From contig CALQJI020000001.1 of assembly GCA_943330855.2 (NCBI GenBank), forward strand, positions 117,612 to 181,611: a DNA stretch of 64,000 nt, read 5' to 3'. Each line of letters starts with the position of its first letter. Within the stretch, counting starts at the first letter, position 1. Shown one piece after another: positions 55,513 to 64,000 of the stretch. Under the pieces are notes generated by a model. It searched no databases. It was given only the letters and a program-made list of their open reading frames with translations, and was not told the DNA's origin. Both the position numbers and the translations under genes were made by a program. This DNA is from Klebsiella pneumoniae. Lineage in GTDB: Bacteria; Verrucomicrobiota; Verrucomicrobiia; Limisphaerales; SXTU01.

Positions 55513-56376
55513 ATGGCAACACATCGCATCGGCATCATTGGCGGCAGCGGACTTTACCACATAGAGGGCTTCACCGATCAGAAATGGGTGAAGGTCAAAA
55601 CACCCTTCGGCGATCCCTCCGATGAACTCCTCACCGGGCAGCTTGCGGGCCGTGAAGTTGTCTTCCTCCCACGCCATGCGCGCGGCCACCGTCTCCTCCC
55701 GAGCGAGCTGAACCACCGCGCCAACATGTGGGCGATGAAATCCCTCGGCGTCCACTGGGTCATCAGCGTCAGCGCCGTCGGCTCTTTGCAGGCGAAATAC
55801 AAACCCTGCGATATCGTGCTGCCGGACCAGTTCCTCGACCGCACCAAGCGCGACTTCGAACACACCTTCTTCGGGCGCGGCATCGTCGCACACGTCGCCT
55901 TTGCGGATCCCATCTGCGAGGAGTTACGCCGACTGTTGCTCAAGTCCGCCAAAGCGCAGAAGGCACGCGTCCACAACGGCGGCACCTACGTGAACATGGA
56001 AGGCCCCGCCTTCAGCACCCGCGCCGAGTCGCTCACCAACCACAAACTCGGCTACGACGTCATCGGCATGACGAACCTCGGCGAGGCCAAGTGCGCCCGC
56101 GAGGCGGAGATCGCCTACGCGACGATGGCGATGATCACCGACTACGATTGTTGGAAGGTGGACGAGGCGCACGTGACCGTCGAGCTGGTCATCGAAAACC
56201 TCAAGCGCAACGCCGCGACCGCCCAGCGCACGATCCAACACGTCTTACCGCTCATCCCCACCGAGCCGACTTGGCCCTGCCACTCCGCCCTCCACAACGC
56301 GATCATGACGGACCCGAAAGTCTGGCCCGCGAAGACGAAGAAGGAACTCGCGCCGTTGCTGAAGAAATACCTCTGA
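55513..56376 (+). CDS. mtnP: S-methyl-5'-thioadenosine phosphorylase
   Basis: A 287-residue PNP/MTAP-family phosphorylase that splits methylthioadenosine to adenine and methylthioribose-1-phosphate for methionine salvage. GIIGGSGLYHIEGF (phosphate-binding), PRHARGHRLLPSELNHRANMWA, NMEGPAFSTRAESL (substrate) and GMTNLGEAKCAREAEIAYATMAM fit the MTAP group. Alternatives such as a purine nucleoside phosphorylase are less likely. No other salvage genes nearby. Confidence 0.92.
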   Translation: MATHRIGIIGGSGLYHIEGFTDQKWVKVKTPFGDPSDELLTGQLAGREVVFLPRHARGHRLLPSELNHRANMWAMKSLGVHWVISVSAVGSLQAKYKPCDIVLPDQFLDRTKRDFEHTFFGRGIVAHVAFADPICEELRRLLLKSAKAQKARVHNGGTYVNMEGPAFSTRAESLTNHKLGYDVIGMTNLGEAKCAREAEIAYATMAMITDYDCWKVDEAHVTVELVIENLKRNAATAQRTIQHVLPLIPTEPTWPCHSALHNAIMTDPKVWPAKTKKELAPLLKKYL

Positions 56377-56427
56377 GCGAGGAGGTGAGATTTTTATAAG
56401 GAGCGCAGAAAGAAGGGAACCGGCGCA

Positions 56428-57513
56428 ATGGACACGCTCACTCACGCGCTCCTTGGAGCGGCGCTCGGCCAAGTCGCCTTCGGAAGGCGGCTCGGCTGGC
56501 GGGCCACAGTCATCGGTGTGGTGGCGGCGGAACTGCCGGATGCGGACTTCCTCATCCACAGCGCGAGTGACCCACTGCTGAACGTGGAATTGCACCGACA
56601 TTTCACGCATTCGTTTATTTTCTCGCCAGTGATTGCCTGGGCCGCCGCATTGCCGTGGTGCTTCCGCTCGGCGTTCAAGGAACAGCGCATCGCGTTGTTC
56701 CTGTGTGGGCTGATCGCGTGCTGGTCGCACATCCTGCTGGACGCTTGCACGAGTTACGGAACGCAATTCCTCGTGCCGTTCAGCCAGCACCGGTTCGGCT
56801 GGGATTTCATCTCGATCGTTGACCCGGTCTTTACCGGGGCGTTGCTGGTGGGGTTGGTGGCAAAAGCCATTTCCGACTTCGAACTTCCGACTTCCGATTT
56901 GGAACCGGACCGGCGCTCGGTGCTGCGCACGTATCTCTGGGTGTGGGCCGGGCTGGGTTTCTGCACTGCTTATCTGGCAATTGGCGCGGCGCAGAAGGCC
57001 CGCGCGCACGCAGCCCAAACTCAATTGGCAGCCGCTCGTGGCCATCGTCAGGAACGCAGCGAGGTCATGCCCACGCTCGCCAATCACCTCGTCTGGCGCT
57101 CGCTCTACTTGCACGACGGACGCATCTACAGCGACCGGTTCCGCGTGCCGTGGATGGGTGCGGCGACGGTGCGAGAGGGCGCGTCGCTCCCGCTGGTGAG
57201 GCGGGGCGATCTCTCGCCCGTCGAGGCGGCGCGCAACGGGCCGCTGCGGTCCTTTGAGCGGTTCGCTTGGTTTTCTAACGGCTGGCTGGCGCGCGCGCCG
57301 GGGGACGCAGCGGTCATCGGCGACATGAGGTATTCGCTCTCGGCGAAGGCCTTCGACCCGATCTGGGGCATCCGTTTCACCGCGCCCGGTGCGCTGACGG
57401 AGGTGGAGTGGGTGAACCGTTCGCGTGACCGGCGGATCACGCCGGGCGAGTTGTGGGCGGAGATCACGGGAGCGGACCCGGCGTATCGTGGCTTGGAAGC
57501 CGCACCGCGTTGA
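56428..57513 (+). CDS. YdjM-like (DUF457) inner-membrane metal-dependent hydrolase
   Basis: A 361-residue membrane protein of the YdjM family: MDTLTHALLGAALGQVAFG is the characteristic N-terminus (paired DxxTH), LPDADF and RHFTHSFIF give the other conserved His/Asp residues, and SHILLDACTSYGTQFL follows. About six transmembrane helices. It starts 51 bp after mtnP on the same strand. A five-unit heptamer array encodes the SDFELPTSDLEP segment near residues 149-160. Metal-dependent hydrolase activity is inferred from the family; the substrate is unknown. Confidence 0.88.
   Translation: MDTLTHALLGAALGQVAFGRRLGWRATVIGVVAAELPDADFLIHSASDPLLNVELHRHFTHSFIFSPVIAWAAALPWCFRSAFKEQRIALFLCGLIACWSHILLDACTSYGTQFLVPFSQHRFGWDFISIVDPVFTGALLVGLVAKAISDFELPTSDLEPDRRSVLRTYLWVWAGLGFCTAYLAIGAAQKARAHAAQTQLAAARGHRQERSEVMPTLANHLVWRSLYLHDGRIYSDRFRVPWMGAATVREGASLPLVRRGDLSPVEAARNGPLRSFERFAWFSNGWLARAPGDAAVIGDMRYSLSAKAFDPIWGIRFTAPGALTEVEWVNRSRDRRITPGELWAEITGADPAYRGLEAAPR
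56871..56905. repeat. Heptamer array inside the YdjM-like gene (5 x TTCCGAC type)
   Basis: Units TTCCGAC, TTCGAAC, TTCCGAC, TTCCGAT and TTGGAAC run in a row. They encode the linker SDFELPTSDLEP of the membrane protein. The same five-unit, 7-bp arrangement as in pheT, with a third unrelated unit sequence. Confidence 0.88.
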
Positions 57514-57531
57514 GACCCGCGCCGAAGATGA

Positions 57532-57594
57532 CCACACAGATTCGGGGCGGAACACGGAGTGAAACTATCTGTATTCCGCCCTGAATCTGTGTGG
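57532..57594. repeat. Long hairpin after the YdjM-like gene
   Basis: CCACACAGATTCGGGGCGGA pairs with TCCGCCCTGAATCTGTGTGG over about 19 positions around a 20-bp loop. Lies between the stop of the YdjM-like gene and fabG. Confidence 0.85.
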
Positions 57595-57667
57595 GTTCAA
57601 TTCCTCTCCGGGCAGACTGGATTCACGAATTGACTTCACCTCCGCACCCGCCGACAAATCCGGGCTT

Positions 57668-58411
57668 ATGAATTCTTTGAACGGACAAGTCGCGGTGGTC
57701 ACGGGGGCGGGGCGCGGCATCGGGCGCGCGATTGCTTTGAAATTCGCTGCCGAGGGCGCGGATGTGGTCTGTGTGTCGCGCACGGCGGAGAACTCGGAGA
57801 AGGTCGCCGTCGAGGTGCGCGCGCTGGGCCGCCGCGCGTGGGCGGTGGCGGTGGACGTGGCGGATAACGCGGCGGTGACGGCCGCCGCGGGGACGATTCT
57901 GGCGGACGCGGGCAAGGTGGACATCCTCGTCAACAACGCGGGCGTCACGCGCGATGGCTTGCTCATGCGCATGAGCGAGGCGGATTGGGACGTGGTCATC
58001 AACACGAACCTCAAGGGCGCGTTCAACTTCACGAAGGCTTTCACGCGCTCGTTCCTCAAGCAGCGCTCGGGGCGCATCATTAACGTCGCCAGCGTCATCG
58101 GCCTCATCGGCAATGCCGGGCAGGCGAACTACGCGGCGAGCAAGGCGGGCCTCATCGGTTTCACCAAGTCGGTGGCGAAGGAGCTGGCCTCGCGCGGCAT
58201 CACGGCGAACGTGCTGGCCCCCGGTTTCATCGAGACGGATATGACGGCGGTGCTCAAGGACGAGCTGCGGGCCGAGGTGTTGAAACAGATTCCCCTGGGT
58301 GTGCTCGGCCAGCCGGAGGACATCGCCAATGCCGTCGCCTTCCTCGCCAGTCCGGCCGCGCGCCACATCACGGGGCAGGTGCTGGCCGTCGATGGCGGGA
58401 TGGTGATGTGA
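57668..58411 (+). CDS. fabG: 3-oxoacyl-[acyl-carrier-protein] reductase
   Basis: A 247-residue short-chain dehydrogenase that reduces 3-oxoacyl-ACP in fatty-acid synthesis with NADPH. VTGAGRGIGRAIA is the nucleotide loop, LVNNAGVTRDGLL and the catalytic Ser142, Tyr155 and Lys159 are all present, and the C-terminus (GQVLAVDGGMVM) is typical FabG. It is not followed by an acpP gene here, which is the common neighbour elsewhere. Other short-chain reductases share this pattern, so FabG is likely but not proven. Confidence 0.92.
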   Translation: MNSLNGQVAVVTGAGRGIGRAIALKFAAEGADVVCVSRTAENSEKVAVEVRALGRRAWAVAVDVADNAAVTAAAGTILADAGKVDILVNNAGVTRDGLLMRMSEADWDVVINTNLKGAFNFTKAFTRSFLKQRSGRIINVASVIGLIGNAGQANYAASKAGLIGFTKSVAKELASRGITANVLAPGFIETDMTAVLKDELRAEVLKQIPLGVLGQPEDIANAVAFLASPAARHITGQVLAVDGGMVM

Positions 58412-58437
58412 GGGGACGGGACGGGGTGGGGGGATCG

Positions 58438-58565
58438 GAGATAGGGAATGGGGAATAGGGGGAAAGTCGTCAGCCGGCCCTACGCCTCCGCCCGCCCGCC
58501 CACCAAGACTCACGAACCAACCCCTATCCCCCATCACCTATTCCCTATCCCCTCCCTATCCCCTC
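58438..58565. repeat. Inverted heptamer arrays between convergent genes
   Basis: Units ATAGGGA, ATGGGGA and ATAGGGG on the left and their complement types (CCCTATC, CCCCATC, ACCTATT, CCCTATC) on the right, flanking about 60 bp. The right arm overlaps the end of the TonB/kinase chimera and supplies its last residues and TAG stop. Confidence 0.8.
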
Positions 58566-60353
58566 CCCGTCCAGCGCAGCGCGCACGGCTTTGCCCAGCG
58601 CGGGGAGGGAGTAGGGCTTGGGCAGGTAATTGCGCCCGACCTTCAACTCCACTTTGCCGGCGAACAGGTCCGGGCTGTAGCCGCTGGAGTAAATGACGCG
58701 CAGGTCGGGCCGGTCTTGGTGGAGGCGGATAGCGAGTTCCAGTCCGGACATCCCGCCGGGCATGACCATGTCCGTGACGAGCAGTCGGATTTCCTCCCGG
58801 TGGGCTTGCCAGATGGGCAGCGCCTCGGCACCGCTGTATTCGAGCAGGGAGGCGTTGCCCTTGATGACGGTGAGGAGGTTGTTGAAGTCGTGGGCGATGC
58901 CGGCGGCGAGTTGGCCGATGGCCTGCATCTTCTGGGATTGGCGCAACTGCTCCTCCAGGCTCACGCGCCCGCTGATGTCGGCGCAAAAGGAGGAGACGCC
59001 GACGACTTGGCCGTCGTGGTAATACAGCTCGTAGGCATTGGCCGCGCGGAAAGCGGTGCCGTAAAGGGCCTTCAAGACCGTGTCCGCCACCGGCTGCCAG
59101 ACCAGGCCCAGCCGCGGGTTGGCGGAGTGCGTCGCGCTGTCGTAGTAGTCCGGCCGCGCGCCGGCGTGGAAGCTGAGGTTGGAGCGGAGCTGCCATTCCG
59201 ACGTGAGGTAGGGACTGATGACTGTGTTCTGGCGGCTGTCGGAGAAGTTCTGCACGAACGGGGCCTCGGCGAAATTTTCCTGCTGGATTTGGAAGCTGTT
59301 ACGGAAATCCAAGCCAGCGGCGAGCTTGTGGCGGCTCCAGAGCTCCTTGCTCACCTGCACCTCCGCGCCCCAGCGCTGCCCCTCGGCGGGGTCCACATTC
59401 CGCGCGCCCGTGTAGATGTAGTAACCGCGATACCGGTCGTAGTCGTAGTAAAACCGCGCGAGCAGGTCCACGCCCGGCTTCTCCCAACGGTGCTGCAGCT
59501 TCAAGTCGGCGAACGCCCGGTCGTCCCGCGTCAGCGTGCCCGGCACGCCGAAGTCCGTGCCGTAGGACGCGGTGGGGATTTGCTTCGTGCGCGTCTCGAA
59601 GCCGCCGGTCAGCTCCAGACCCGGCACCCCGAGCTTCGCAAAGAAACTCCGGCCCGACTCGCTATCCAGCCCGACCGCCGTGCCAGCGGGGAAGTCCAGC
59701 CGCTCATGTCCAGCGCTCTCACGCACCGTGCCGGAGAGCAGAAACTCGACGCCGTTGGTCAACTGCTGGCCGAAGGAGAACCGCCCTTGATAGGAGTCGT
59801 AAGCCCCGGCGGTCAGCGACGCCTCAGCGCCCTTCACGTCCCGGCCCCGCCGCGTGATGACGTTCACCACGCCGAACAACGCGCTGCTACCATACACCGC
59901 CGAGCCGGGGCCGCGCACCACCTCGACGCGGTCAATCAAGTCCACATCGAGATAGCCGTCGTTGCCGATGGGCGCGCCGTCATAGACCACGTCGTTGACG
60001 CGGTGGCCATCAATGAGCAGCAGCACGCACGAGTTGTAATCGCCGGGCCGGTTGAAGCCCCGGACGCCGAGGTAGTGGTAGTTGCGATCGGAAGTGGAGT
60101 AAAAGCCGCGCACGCTGCCCAGCACCTCGGCGAGGTTCCGGTAGCCGTGGAGCTGAATGTCGCGGTCGGTCACGATGGTGACGGAGGCCGGGGCCAGCGC
60201 GGCGGGCTGCGCGTATTTCGCCGCGCTGGTGACGGTCTGGACCTTGACCTTCAGCAAGTCGTCCAGACTCAGCGCCATCAAATTCGTCTGCGTGGCGGTG
60301 GCTGGCTCGGCGGCGTGCCCTCCACCCGGGCGCAGACACAAAATCGCACACAC
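58545..60353 (-). CDS. TonB-dependent receptor fused to remnants of a hybrid kinase and receiver (chimera, possible pseudogene)
   Basis: 602 codons open from a GTG. Residues about 20-160 form a TonB plug (DDLLKVKVQTVTSAAK, LLLIDGHRVNDVVYDGAPIG, RVEVVRGPGSAVYGSSALFG) and 160-446 the start of the beta-barrel, which stops far short of a normal barrel. Then come PAS-like VVGVSSFCADISGR, a HisKA piece IAHDFNNLLTVIKGNASLL (about 470-500), no ATPase domain, and half a receiver (LLVTDMVMPGGMSGLELA, YSSGYS, LPKPYSLPALGK). Both joins are in frame. Upstream the signal peptide n-region (QQARRSGAWLL) has no start except an ATG directly followed by TAA at 60410-60405. Either a degraded fusion or an unusual protein. 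Confidence 0.75.
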   Translation of the reverse strand: MCAILCLRPGGGHAAEPATATQTNLMALSLDDLLKVKVQTVTSAAKYAQPAALAPASVTIVTDRDIQLHGYRNLAEVLGSVRGFYSTSDRNYHYLGVRGFNRPGDYNSCVLLLIDGHRVNDVVYDGAPIGNDGYLDVDLIDRVEVVRGPGSAVYGSSALFGVVNVITRRGRDVKGAEASLTAGAYDSYQGRFSFGQQLTNGVEFLLSGTVRESAGHERLDFPAGTAVGLDSESGRSFFAKLGVPGLELTGGFETRTKQIPTASYGTDFGVPGTLTRDDRAFADLKLQHRWEKPGVDLLARFYYDYDRYRGYYIYTGARNVDPAEGQRWGAEVQVSKELWSRHKLAAGLDFRNSFQIQQENFAEAPFVQNFSDSRQNTVISPYLTSEWQLRSNLSFHAGARPDYYDSATHSANPRLGLVWQPVADTVLKALYGTAFRAANAYELYYHDGQVVGVSSFCADISGRVSLEEQLRQSQKMQAIGQLAAGIAHDFNNLLTVIKGNASLLEYSGAEALPIWQAHREEIRLLVTDMVMPGGMSGLELAIRLHQDRPDLRVIYSSGYSPDLFAGKVELKVGRNYLPKPYSLPALGKAVRAALDGEGIGRG

Positions 60354-60511
60354 AAGCAGCCATGCGCCGGAGCGGCGGGCCTGCTGGAGAAATTGGTCGT
60401 GAAGTTACATCGGCGTCTGTGGCGAAGAGGGTGGGTCGCTATTGTGCGGGGTAAAGTCCACTTTCGCGCCCCCCGCGATCTCGGTGAATGGAGGGCTGTG
60501 AAGTGGGTGAA

Positions 60512-60589
60512 GGGGAAAAGTGATTAGCCACGGACGATTCCGCGCCGGCTTTTCTGCGACTCAGCACTAATTACTAATTACTTTTCCCC
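60512..60589. repeat. Inverted repeat upstream of the epimerase gene
   Basis: GGGGAAAAGTGATTAG (60512-60527) pairs with CTAATTACTTTTCCCC at the other end. The 60354-60613 gap also holds the lost start region of the chimera but no other feature. Confidence 0.8.
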
Positions 60590-60613
60590 CGCCCGTTATT
60601 ACGCTCGCTCCCC

Positions 60614-61576
60614 GTGAACATTCTCGTCACCGGCGGCGCGGGCTTCATCGGCTCCCATGTCTGCGAGCGGCTGCTGCGCAGCGGCCATTCCGTCTGCGCG
60701 TTCGATGACTTGAACGACTTTTACTCGCCCGCTTTGAAGCAGGCGAATCTCCGCGACCTGCAATCCCTCGCGCTCCCGTTCAGCTTCATCCACGGCGACC
60801 TCACCGACGCGGCGGCGGTGGAAGAAGCCTTCGCCAGCAAGCCGTTCGACCAGGTCATCCACCTCGCCGCGCGTGCGGGCGTGCGGCCCAGCTTGCAACA
60901 GCCGGCGCTCTACCAGCGCGTGAACGTGGAGGGCACCGTGAACCTCCTCGAAGCCGCGCGCGCGCGCTCGGTGCGCAAAGTCACCATCGCCAGCAGCTCG
61001 TCGGTCTATGGCGTGAACGCCAAGGTGCCCTTCAGCGAGTCAGACCCCATCTTCAGCGCTATCTCGCCCTACGCCGCCAGCAAGCTCGCGTGCGAGGCGC
61101 TTGGCCACACCTACCACCACGTTTACGGCATGGATATCGCCATGCTGCGCTTCTTCACGGTGTATGGCCCGCGCCAGCGACCCGACCTAGCCATCCATAA
61201 GTTCGCTTCCCTCATCAGCGCAGGCAAACCCATCCCCGTCTTCGGCGACGGCTCGACGGCGCGCGATTACACCTACGTGACCGACACGGTGGACGGGATT
61301 CTGGCCTGCACGCGGCAGGAGTTCGGCTTCGACATCTTCAACCTCGGCGAATCGCAGACCGTGCGGCTGGACTACCTGATTGCGCTGCTGGAGCAGGCGC
61401 TCGGCAAGACCGCGAACATCGACCGCCAGCCGCCCCAACCCGGAGATGTGCCCATCACCTTTGCGGACATTTCCAAGGCCCGGGTGAAGCTGGGCTACAA
61501 TCCCACGGTGAAGATCGAAACCGGTATCCCGAAGTTCGTGGAGTGGTTTCGGTCCGTGCAGGCGAAGCAGGCTTAA
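60614..61576 (+). CDS. NAD-dependent nucleotide-sugar epimerase (UDP-glucuronate 4-epimerase-like)
   Basis: A 320-residue extended SDR: MNILVTGGAGFIGSHVCE gives the TGxxGxxG loop, the catalytic Ser128-130 region TIASSSSVYG, and Tyr153/Lys157 in SPYAASKLACEAL. TVYGPRQRPDLAIHKFASLI and GDGSTARDYTYVTDTVDGI are closest to UDP-glucuronate/galacturonate 4-epimerases. It would supply a sugar for surface polysaccharide. Start is GTG at 60614, right for the NILVTGG motif. No other polysaccharide genes nearby. Confidence 0.92.
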   Translation: MNILVTGGAGFIGSHVCERLLRSGHSVCAFDDLNDFYSPALKQANLRDLQSLALPFSFIHGDLTDAAAVEEAFASKPFDQVIHLAARAGVRPSLQQPALYQRVNVEGTVNLLEAARARSVRKVTIASSSSVYGVNAKVPFSESDPIFSAISPYAASKLACEALGHTYHHVYGMDIAMLRFFTVYGPRQRPDLAIHKFASLISAGKPIPVFGDGSTARDYTYVTDTVDGILACTRQEFGFDIFNLGESQTVRLDYLIALLEQALGKTANIDRQPPQPGDVPITFADISKARVKLGYNPTVKIETGIPKFVEWFRSVQAKQA

Positions 61577-61660
61577 CCGGAAGCGTTCTTTAGCCACGGA
61601 GGGAACGCAGATGAAACACGCATGGGGACGAAAGGAACACTCCCTGCGCCCCCTGCCAGC
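61577..61660. repeat. CCACGGA-type repeat, copy 2 (partial)
   Basis: CCGGAAGCGTTCTTTAGCCACGGA resembles GCGGAAGCATTCTTTAGCCA at 48684. The matching right arm seen there is not obvious here. Confidence 0.6.
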
Positions 61661-61727
61661 CCACCGAGACCGTTGCCCCGCACCGGGGGGTTGTGTAATC
61701 TCCGCGTCCTGAATTTGAAACCGCATC

Positions 61728-62294
61728 ATGACTGACGAACCAACGCCCCCCGAAACCGACGCCACCCCGTCGGCAGACCCCACCCCTTCCGCCGCCGAGC
61801 TGATCGAACTCCGTGCCAAGGCCGCCAAGGCCGACGAGCACTGGGAGCGCCTCCTCCGGCAGGGCGCTGACTTCGAGAACTTCAAGAAACGCGCCGCCCG
61901 CGACCGCCAGGAAGACATCCGCTACGCCAACCGCGGCCTCTTCGACAAACTCATCCCCGTCCTCGACAACTTCGACATGGCCATGGCCGCCGCGAACAAC
62001 GCGCAGACCGCCAATGCCGACGCCCTCAAAGTCGGTGTCAGCATGATTCACAGCCAGTTCAAAGCCGCCCTCCTCGAATCCGGCCTCGAAGAACTCGACG
62101 CCACCGGCAAGCCCTTCGACCCCAACTGGCAGGAAGCCGTCTCGCACCAAGAGTCTGCCACCGTCCCCGAGGGCCACGTCCTCCAACAGCTCCGCATGGG
62201 CTACAAACTCCGCGACCGCCTGCTGCGCCCCGCCACCGTCATCGTCGCCAAGCAACCCGCACCTGCACCCGCACCCGCACCTGCCACGACATGA
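61728..62294 (+). CDS. grpE: Nucleotide exchange factor GrpE
   Basis: The ADP-release factor for DnaK, 188 residues. Long N-terminal helix [20 protein letters not shown], the [19 protein letters not shown] region and a C-terminal beta-domain with [14 protein letters not shown] and [25 protein letters not shown], all usual. The acidic Pro-rich first 25 residues and a C-terminal tail of alternating Pro/Ala are less so. It overlaps dnaJ by 4 bp. dnaK is not in the window, and no CIRCE element was seen upstream. Confidence 0.96.
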   Translation: MTDEPTPPETDATPSADPTPSAAELIELRAKAAKADEHWERLLRQGADFENFKKRAARDRQEDIRYANRGLFDKLIPVLDNFDMAMAAANNAQTANADALKVGVSMIHSQFKAALLESGLEELDATGKPFDPNWQEAVSHQESATVPEGHVLQQLRMGYKLRDRLLRPATVIVAKQPAPAPAPAPATT

Positions 62295-63484
62295 GCACCA
62301 AACGCGATTACTACCAGGTGCTCGAAGTCGAGCGCGGCGCCTCCGCAGAGGAGCTCAAGAAATCCTACCGCAAACTCGCGGTGAAATATCACCCCGACAA
62401 AAACCCCGGCGACAAGGCATCTGAAGAGAAGTTCAAGGAACTCGGCGAAGCCTACGAAGCCCTCAGCGACCCGCAGAAACGCGGGGCCTACGACCAGTTC
62501 GGCCACGCCGCCTTCGACCCCCGCATGAGAGCCGGCGCGGGCGGCGGTGGGCAGCGCGGCAGCGCCGGCGGCTTCCACGACCCCTTCGACATCTTCCGCG
62601 AAGTCTTCGCCGGCGGTGGCGGTGGCGGTGGCGGCGGCGGTGGCAGCATCTTCGAGGAACTCTTCGGCGAACAACAGCAGCGCAACCCCACCGGCCCCCG
62701 CCGCGGCTCCGACCTGCGTTACGACCTCGAGCTCGAGTTCGAGGAAGCCGTGCTCGGCTGCGAAAAGGAAATCAACATCTCCAAGCTCGACCAGTGCGAG
62801 ACCTGCCGCGGCGGCGGCGGCGAGCCAGGCTCCTCCGTCAAGCCCTGTGGCACCTGCGGCGGACGCGGCCAAATCATCCGCTCCAAAGGCATCTTCAGCG
62901 TCGCCCAAGCCTGCCCGGACTGCGACGGCGCGGGCCGGAAAATTGACAAACCCTGCCGCGCCTGCCGGGGCGCTGGCCGCCGCGAGCGCGCCTCGAAAAT
63001 CAAACTCAAGATTCCCGCCGGAGTGGACAACGGCGCGCGCCTGCGCTCCGCCGGCAACGGCGAGAGCGGCACCCGTGGGGGCCCCGCTGGCGACCTCTAC
63101 GTCGTCCTCCACGTCCGCGAGCACGGCCTCTTCAGCCGCGACAACGACGACCTCATCTGCGAGGTGCCCATCAGCTTCACCCAAGCCACCCTCGGCGCGG
63201 ACGTGGACGTGCCCACCATGGCCGGCAGCAGCACCGTGCGCCTGCCCAGCGGCACGCAACATGGCACCGTCTTCCGCATCCGAGGTAAAGGCGTGCAAAA
63301 CATCCAAGGCCAAGGCGTCGGCGACCTCCTTGTGCGCGTGCAAATCGAAGTCCCCACCAAGCTCAACGCCGAGCAGCGCTCCAAGCTCATGGAGTTCGCC
63401 GAACTCTGCAAAGACGACAACGTCCACGACGATGCCACCGGCTTCTTCACCAAGGCCAAAGGGTTTTTTAAGAAGGGGGATTAA
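62291..63484 (+). CDS. dnaJ: Chaperone DnaJ
   Basis: A 397-residue type I DnaJ. J domain 1-70 with HPD at 34-36, a Gly/Phe-like region with an eleven-glycine run (about residues 108-118), four zinc-binding repeats ([32 protein letters not shown]), then the C-terminal substrate domains. The start ATG overlaps the grpE stop (ATGA), so the pair is translated together. rsmE begins 5 bp after the stop. Acts with DnaK and GrpE in protein folding. Confidence 0.98.
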   Translation: MSTKRDYYQVLEVERGASAEELKKSYRKLAVKYHPDKNPGDKASEEKFKELGEAYEALSDPQKRGAYDQFGHAAFDPRMRAGAGGGGQRGSAGGFHDPFDIFREVFAGGGGGGGGGGGSIFEELFGEQQQRNPTGPRRGSDLRYDLELEFEEAVLGCEKEINISKLDQCETCRGGGGEPGSSVKPCGTCGGRGQIIRSKGIFSVAQACPDCDGAGRKIDKPCRACRGAGRRERASKIKLKIPAGVDNGARLRSAGNGESGTRGGPAGDLYVVLHVREHGLFSRDNDDLICEVPISFTQATLGADVDVPTMAGSSTVRLPSGTQHGTVFRIRGKGVQNIQGQGVGDLLVRVQIEVPTKLNAEQRSKLMEFAELCKDDNVHDDATGFFTKAKGFFKKGD

Positions 63485-63489
63485 GCCCC

Positions 63490-64000
63490 GTGCATCGCTT
63501 CCACATCCCGCCCGGCACTGCGAATAGCGCAGAGACTCTGCTCTCGCCGGAGGAATCCCATCACGCCGTCCGCGTCCTGCGTCTCGCCCCCGGTGACGCC
63601 GTGACCTTGCTGGACGGCGCGGGCGTCGAGGCGCGCGGCTCGGTCATCACAGCGGACAAGCGCGCCGTCCGCGTCGCCGTCCGCGAGCGCATCGCCCACC
63701 CTCCCCTGCCCTGCTCGGTGACACTCCTGCAAGCGCTGCCCAAGGGCCGGCTCATGGACACCATTGTCGAGAAGGCCACTGAGCTCGGCGCGGCACGCAT
63801 CGTGCCGCTGCTCACCGAGCACACCGTCTCGCGGCCCGACGACGTCCACGCCGCGAGCAAGCTGGAGAAGTGGCAGACCACCGCGCTCGAAGCCGTGAAG
63901 CAATGCGGTAACCCCTGGCTGCCGCGCATCGAAGCCCCCGTGACTTTCGCAGACTTCCTGCGCCGCAACGAGCGCTTCGACCTCACCCTCGTCGCCTCGC
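63490..64000 (+). CDS. rsmE: 16S rRNA (uracil-1498-N3)-methyltransferase, partial
   Basis: The first 170 codons of RsmE, cut by the window edge. MHRFHIPPG (GTG start) and the conserved HHAVRVLRLAPGDAVTLLDG give the N-terminal PUA-like domain, and LLQALPKGRLMDTIVEKATELG leads into the SPOUT methyltransferase fold with RIVPLLTEHTV. It methylates U1498 of 16S rRNA. It follows dnaJ by 5 bp in a grpE-dnaJ-rsmE run that is common in many bacteria. Confidence 0.95.
   Translation, partial: MHRFHIPPGTANSAETLLSPEESHHAVRVLRLAPGDAVTLLDGAGVEARGSVITADKRAVRVAVRERIAHPPLPCSVTLLQALPKGRLMDTIVEKATELGAARIVPLLTEHTVSRPDDVHAASKLEKWQTTALEAVKQCGNPWLPRIEAPVTFADFLRRNERFDLTLVAS

Noticed and set aside
58716..60527. A 603-codon plus-strand frame opposite the TonB chimera
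   Set aside because: Composition of a shadow and no motif, while the minus strand has clear plug and receiver motifs.
61661..61727. CIRCE heat-shock operator before grpE
   Set aside because: No TTAGCACTC / GAGTGCTAA pair is present.

Overview
The window is a dense, GC-rich bacterial chromosome segment, most likely from a verrucomicrobial relative of Pedosphaera/Limisphaerales (inference). The basis is the mix of families usual in that phylum: DUF1501, DUF1080, a TIGR04073-type lipoprotein, a prepilin-like H-X9-DG protein, a PafA/Dop homologue, a tricorn protease, an MNIO (DUF692) enzyme and long Ala/Gln/Lys-rich secreted proteins. No rRNA, tRNA, phage, transposase or CRISPR array was seen. 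Both window edges cut genes: a large secreted protein on the left and rsmE on the right.

Layout. 1-8.8 kb: secreted protein, ispE, lipoprotein, nnr, GYF-domain membrane protein, NagB-like enzyme and an Fn3 protein. 9-21 kb: eno, ferredoxin, cinA, ROK kinase, DUF1501, then a TCA block gltA-sucC-sucD. 18.8-24.3 kb: a tightly packed operon in which pheS and pheT are separated by a methyltransferase, two tiny ORFs and a nucleotidyltransferase-fold protein. 24.5-25.9 kb: MNIO enzyme plus overlapping partner. 26-34.3 kb: a complete Pho block (porin, pstS, pstC, pstA, pstB, phoU, phoB, phoR) with a Pho-box-like array before the porin. 34.4-45 kb: HDOD protein, PafA/Dop homologue, tricorn protease, HupE/UreJ protein and a giant coiled-coil secreted protein. 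45-50 kb: DUF485-ActP symporter, two DUF1080 proteins, TcdA and pterin dehydratase. 50-54.6 kb: hprK-HPr, gatC-gatA, GreA/B-like factor and leuD. 54.7-64 kb: prepilin-like protein, mtnP, YdjM-like protein, fabG, a TonB-receptor/kinase/receiver chimera, a sugar epimerase, then grpE-dnaJ-rsmE.

The most unusual feature is the number of short repeat families. They include two-hairpin GTAGTCGC elements sitting on stop codons, other inverted-repeat families between genes, a 21-bp minisatellite before eno, and exactly five-unit heptamer arrays inside pheT (twice) and inside a membrane protein gene. The best candidates for new biology are the MNIO pair without a visible precursor, the tricorn/PafA-Dop pairing without proteasome or Pup, the cassette between pheS and pheT, and the TonB/kinase chimera. 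All calls come from reading the sequence; no database search was run.
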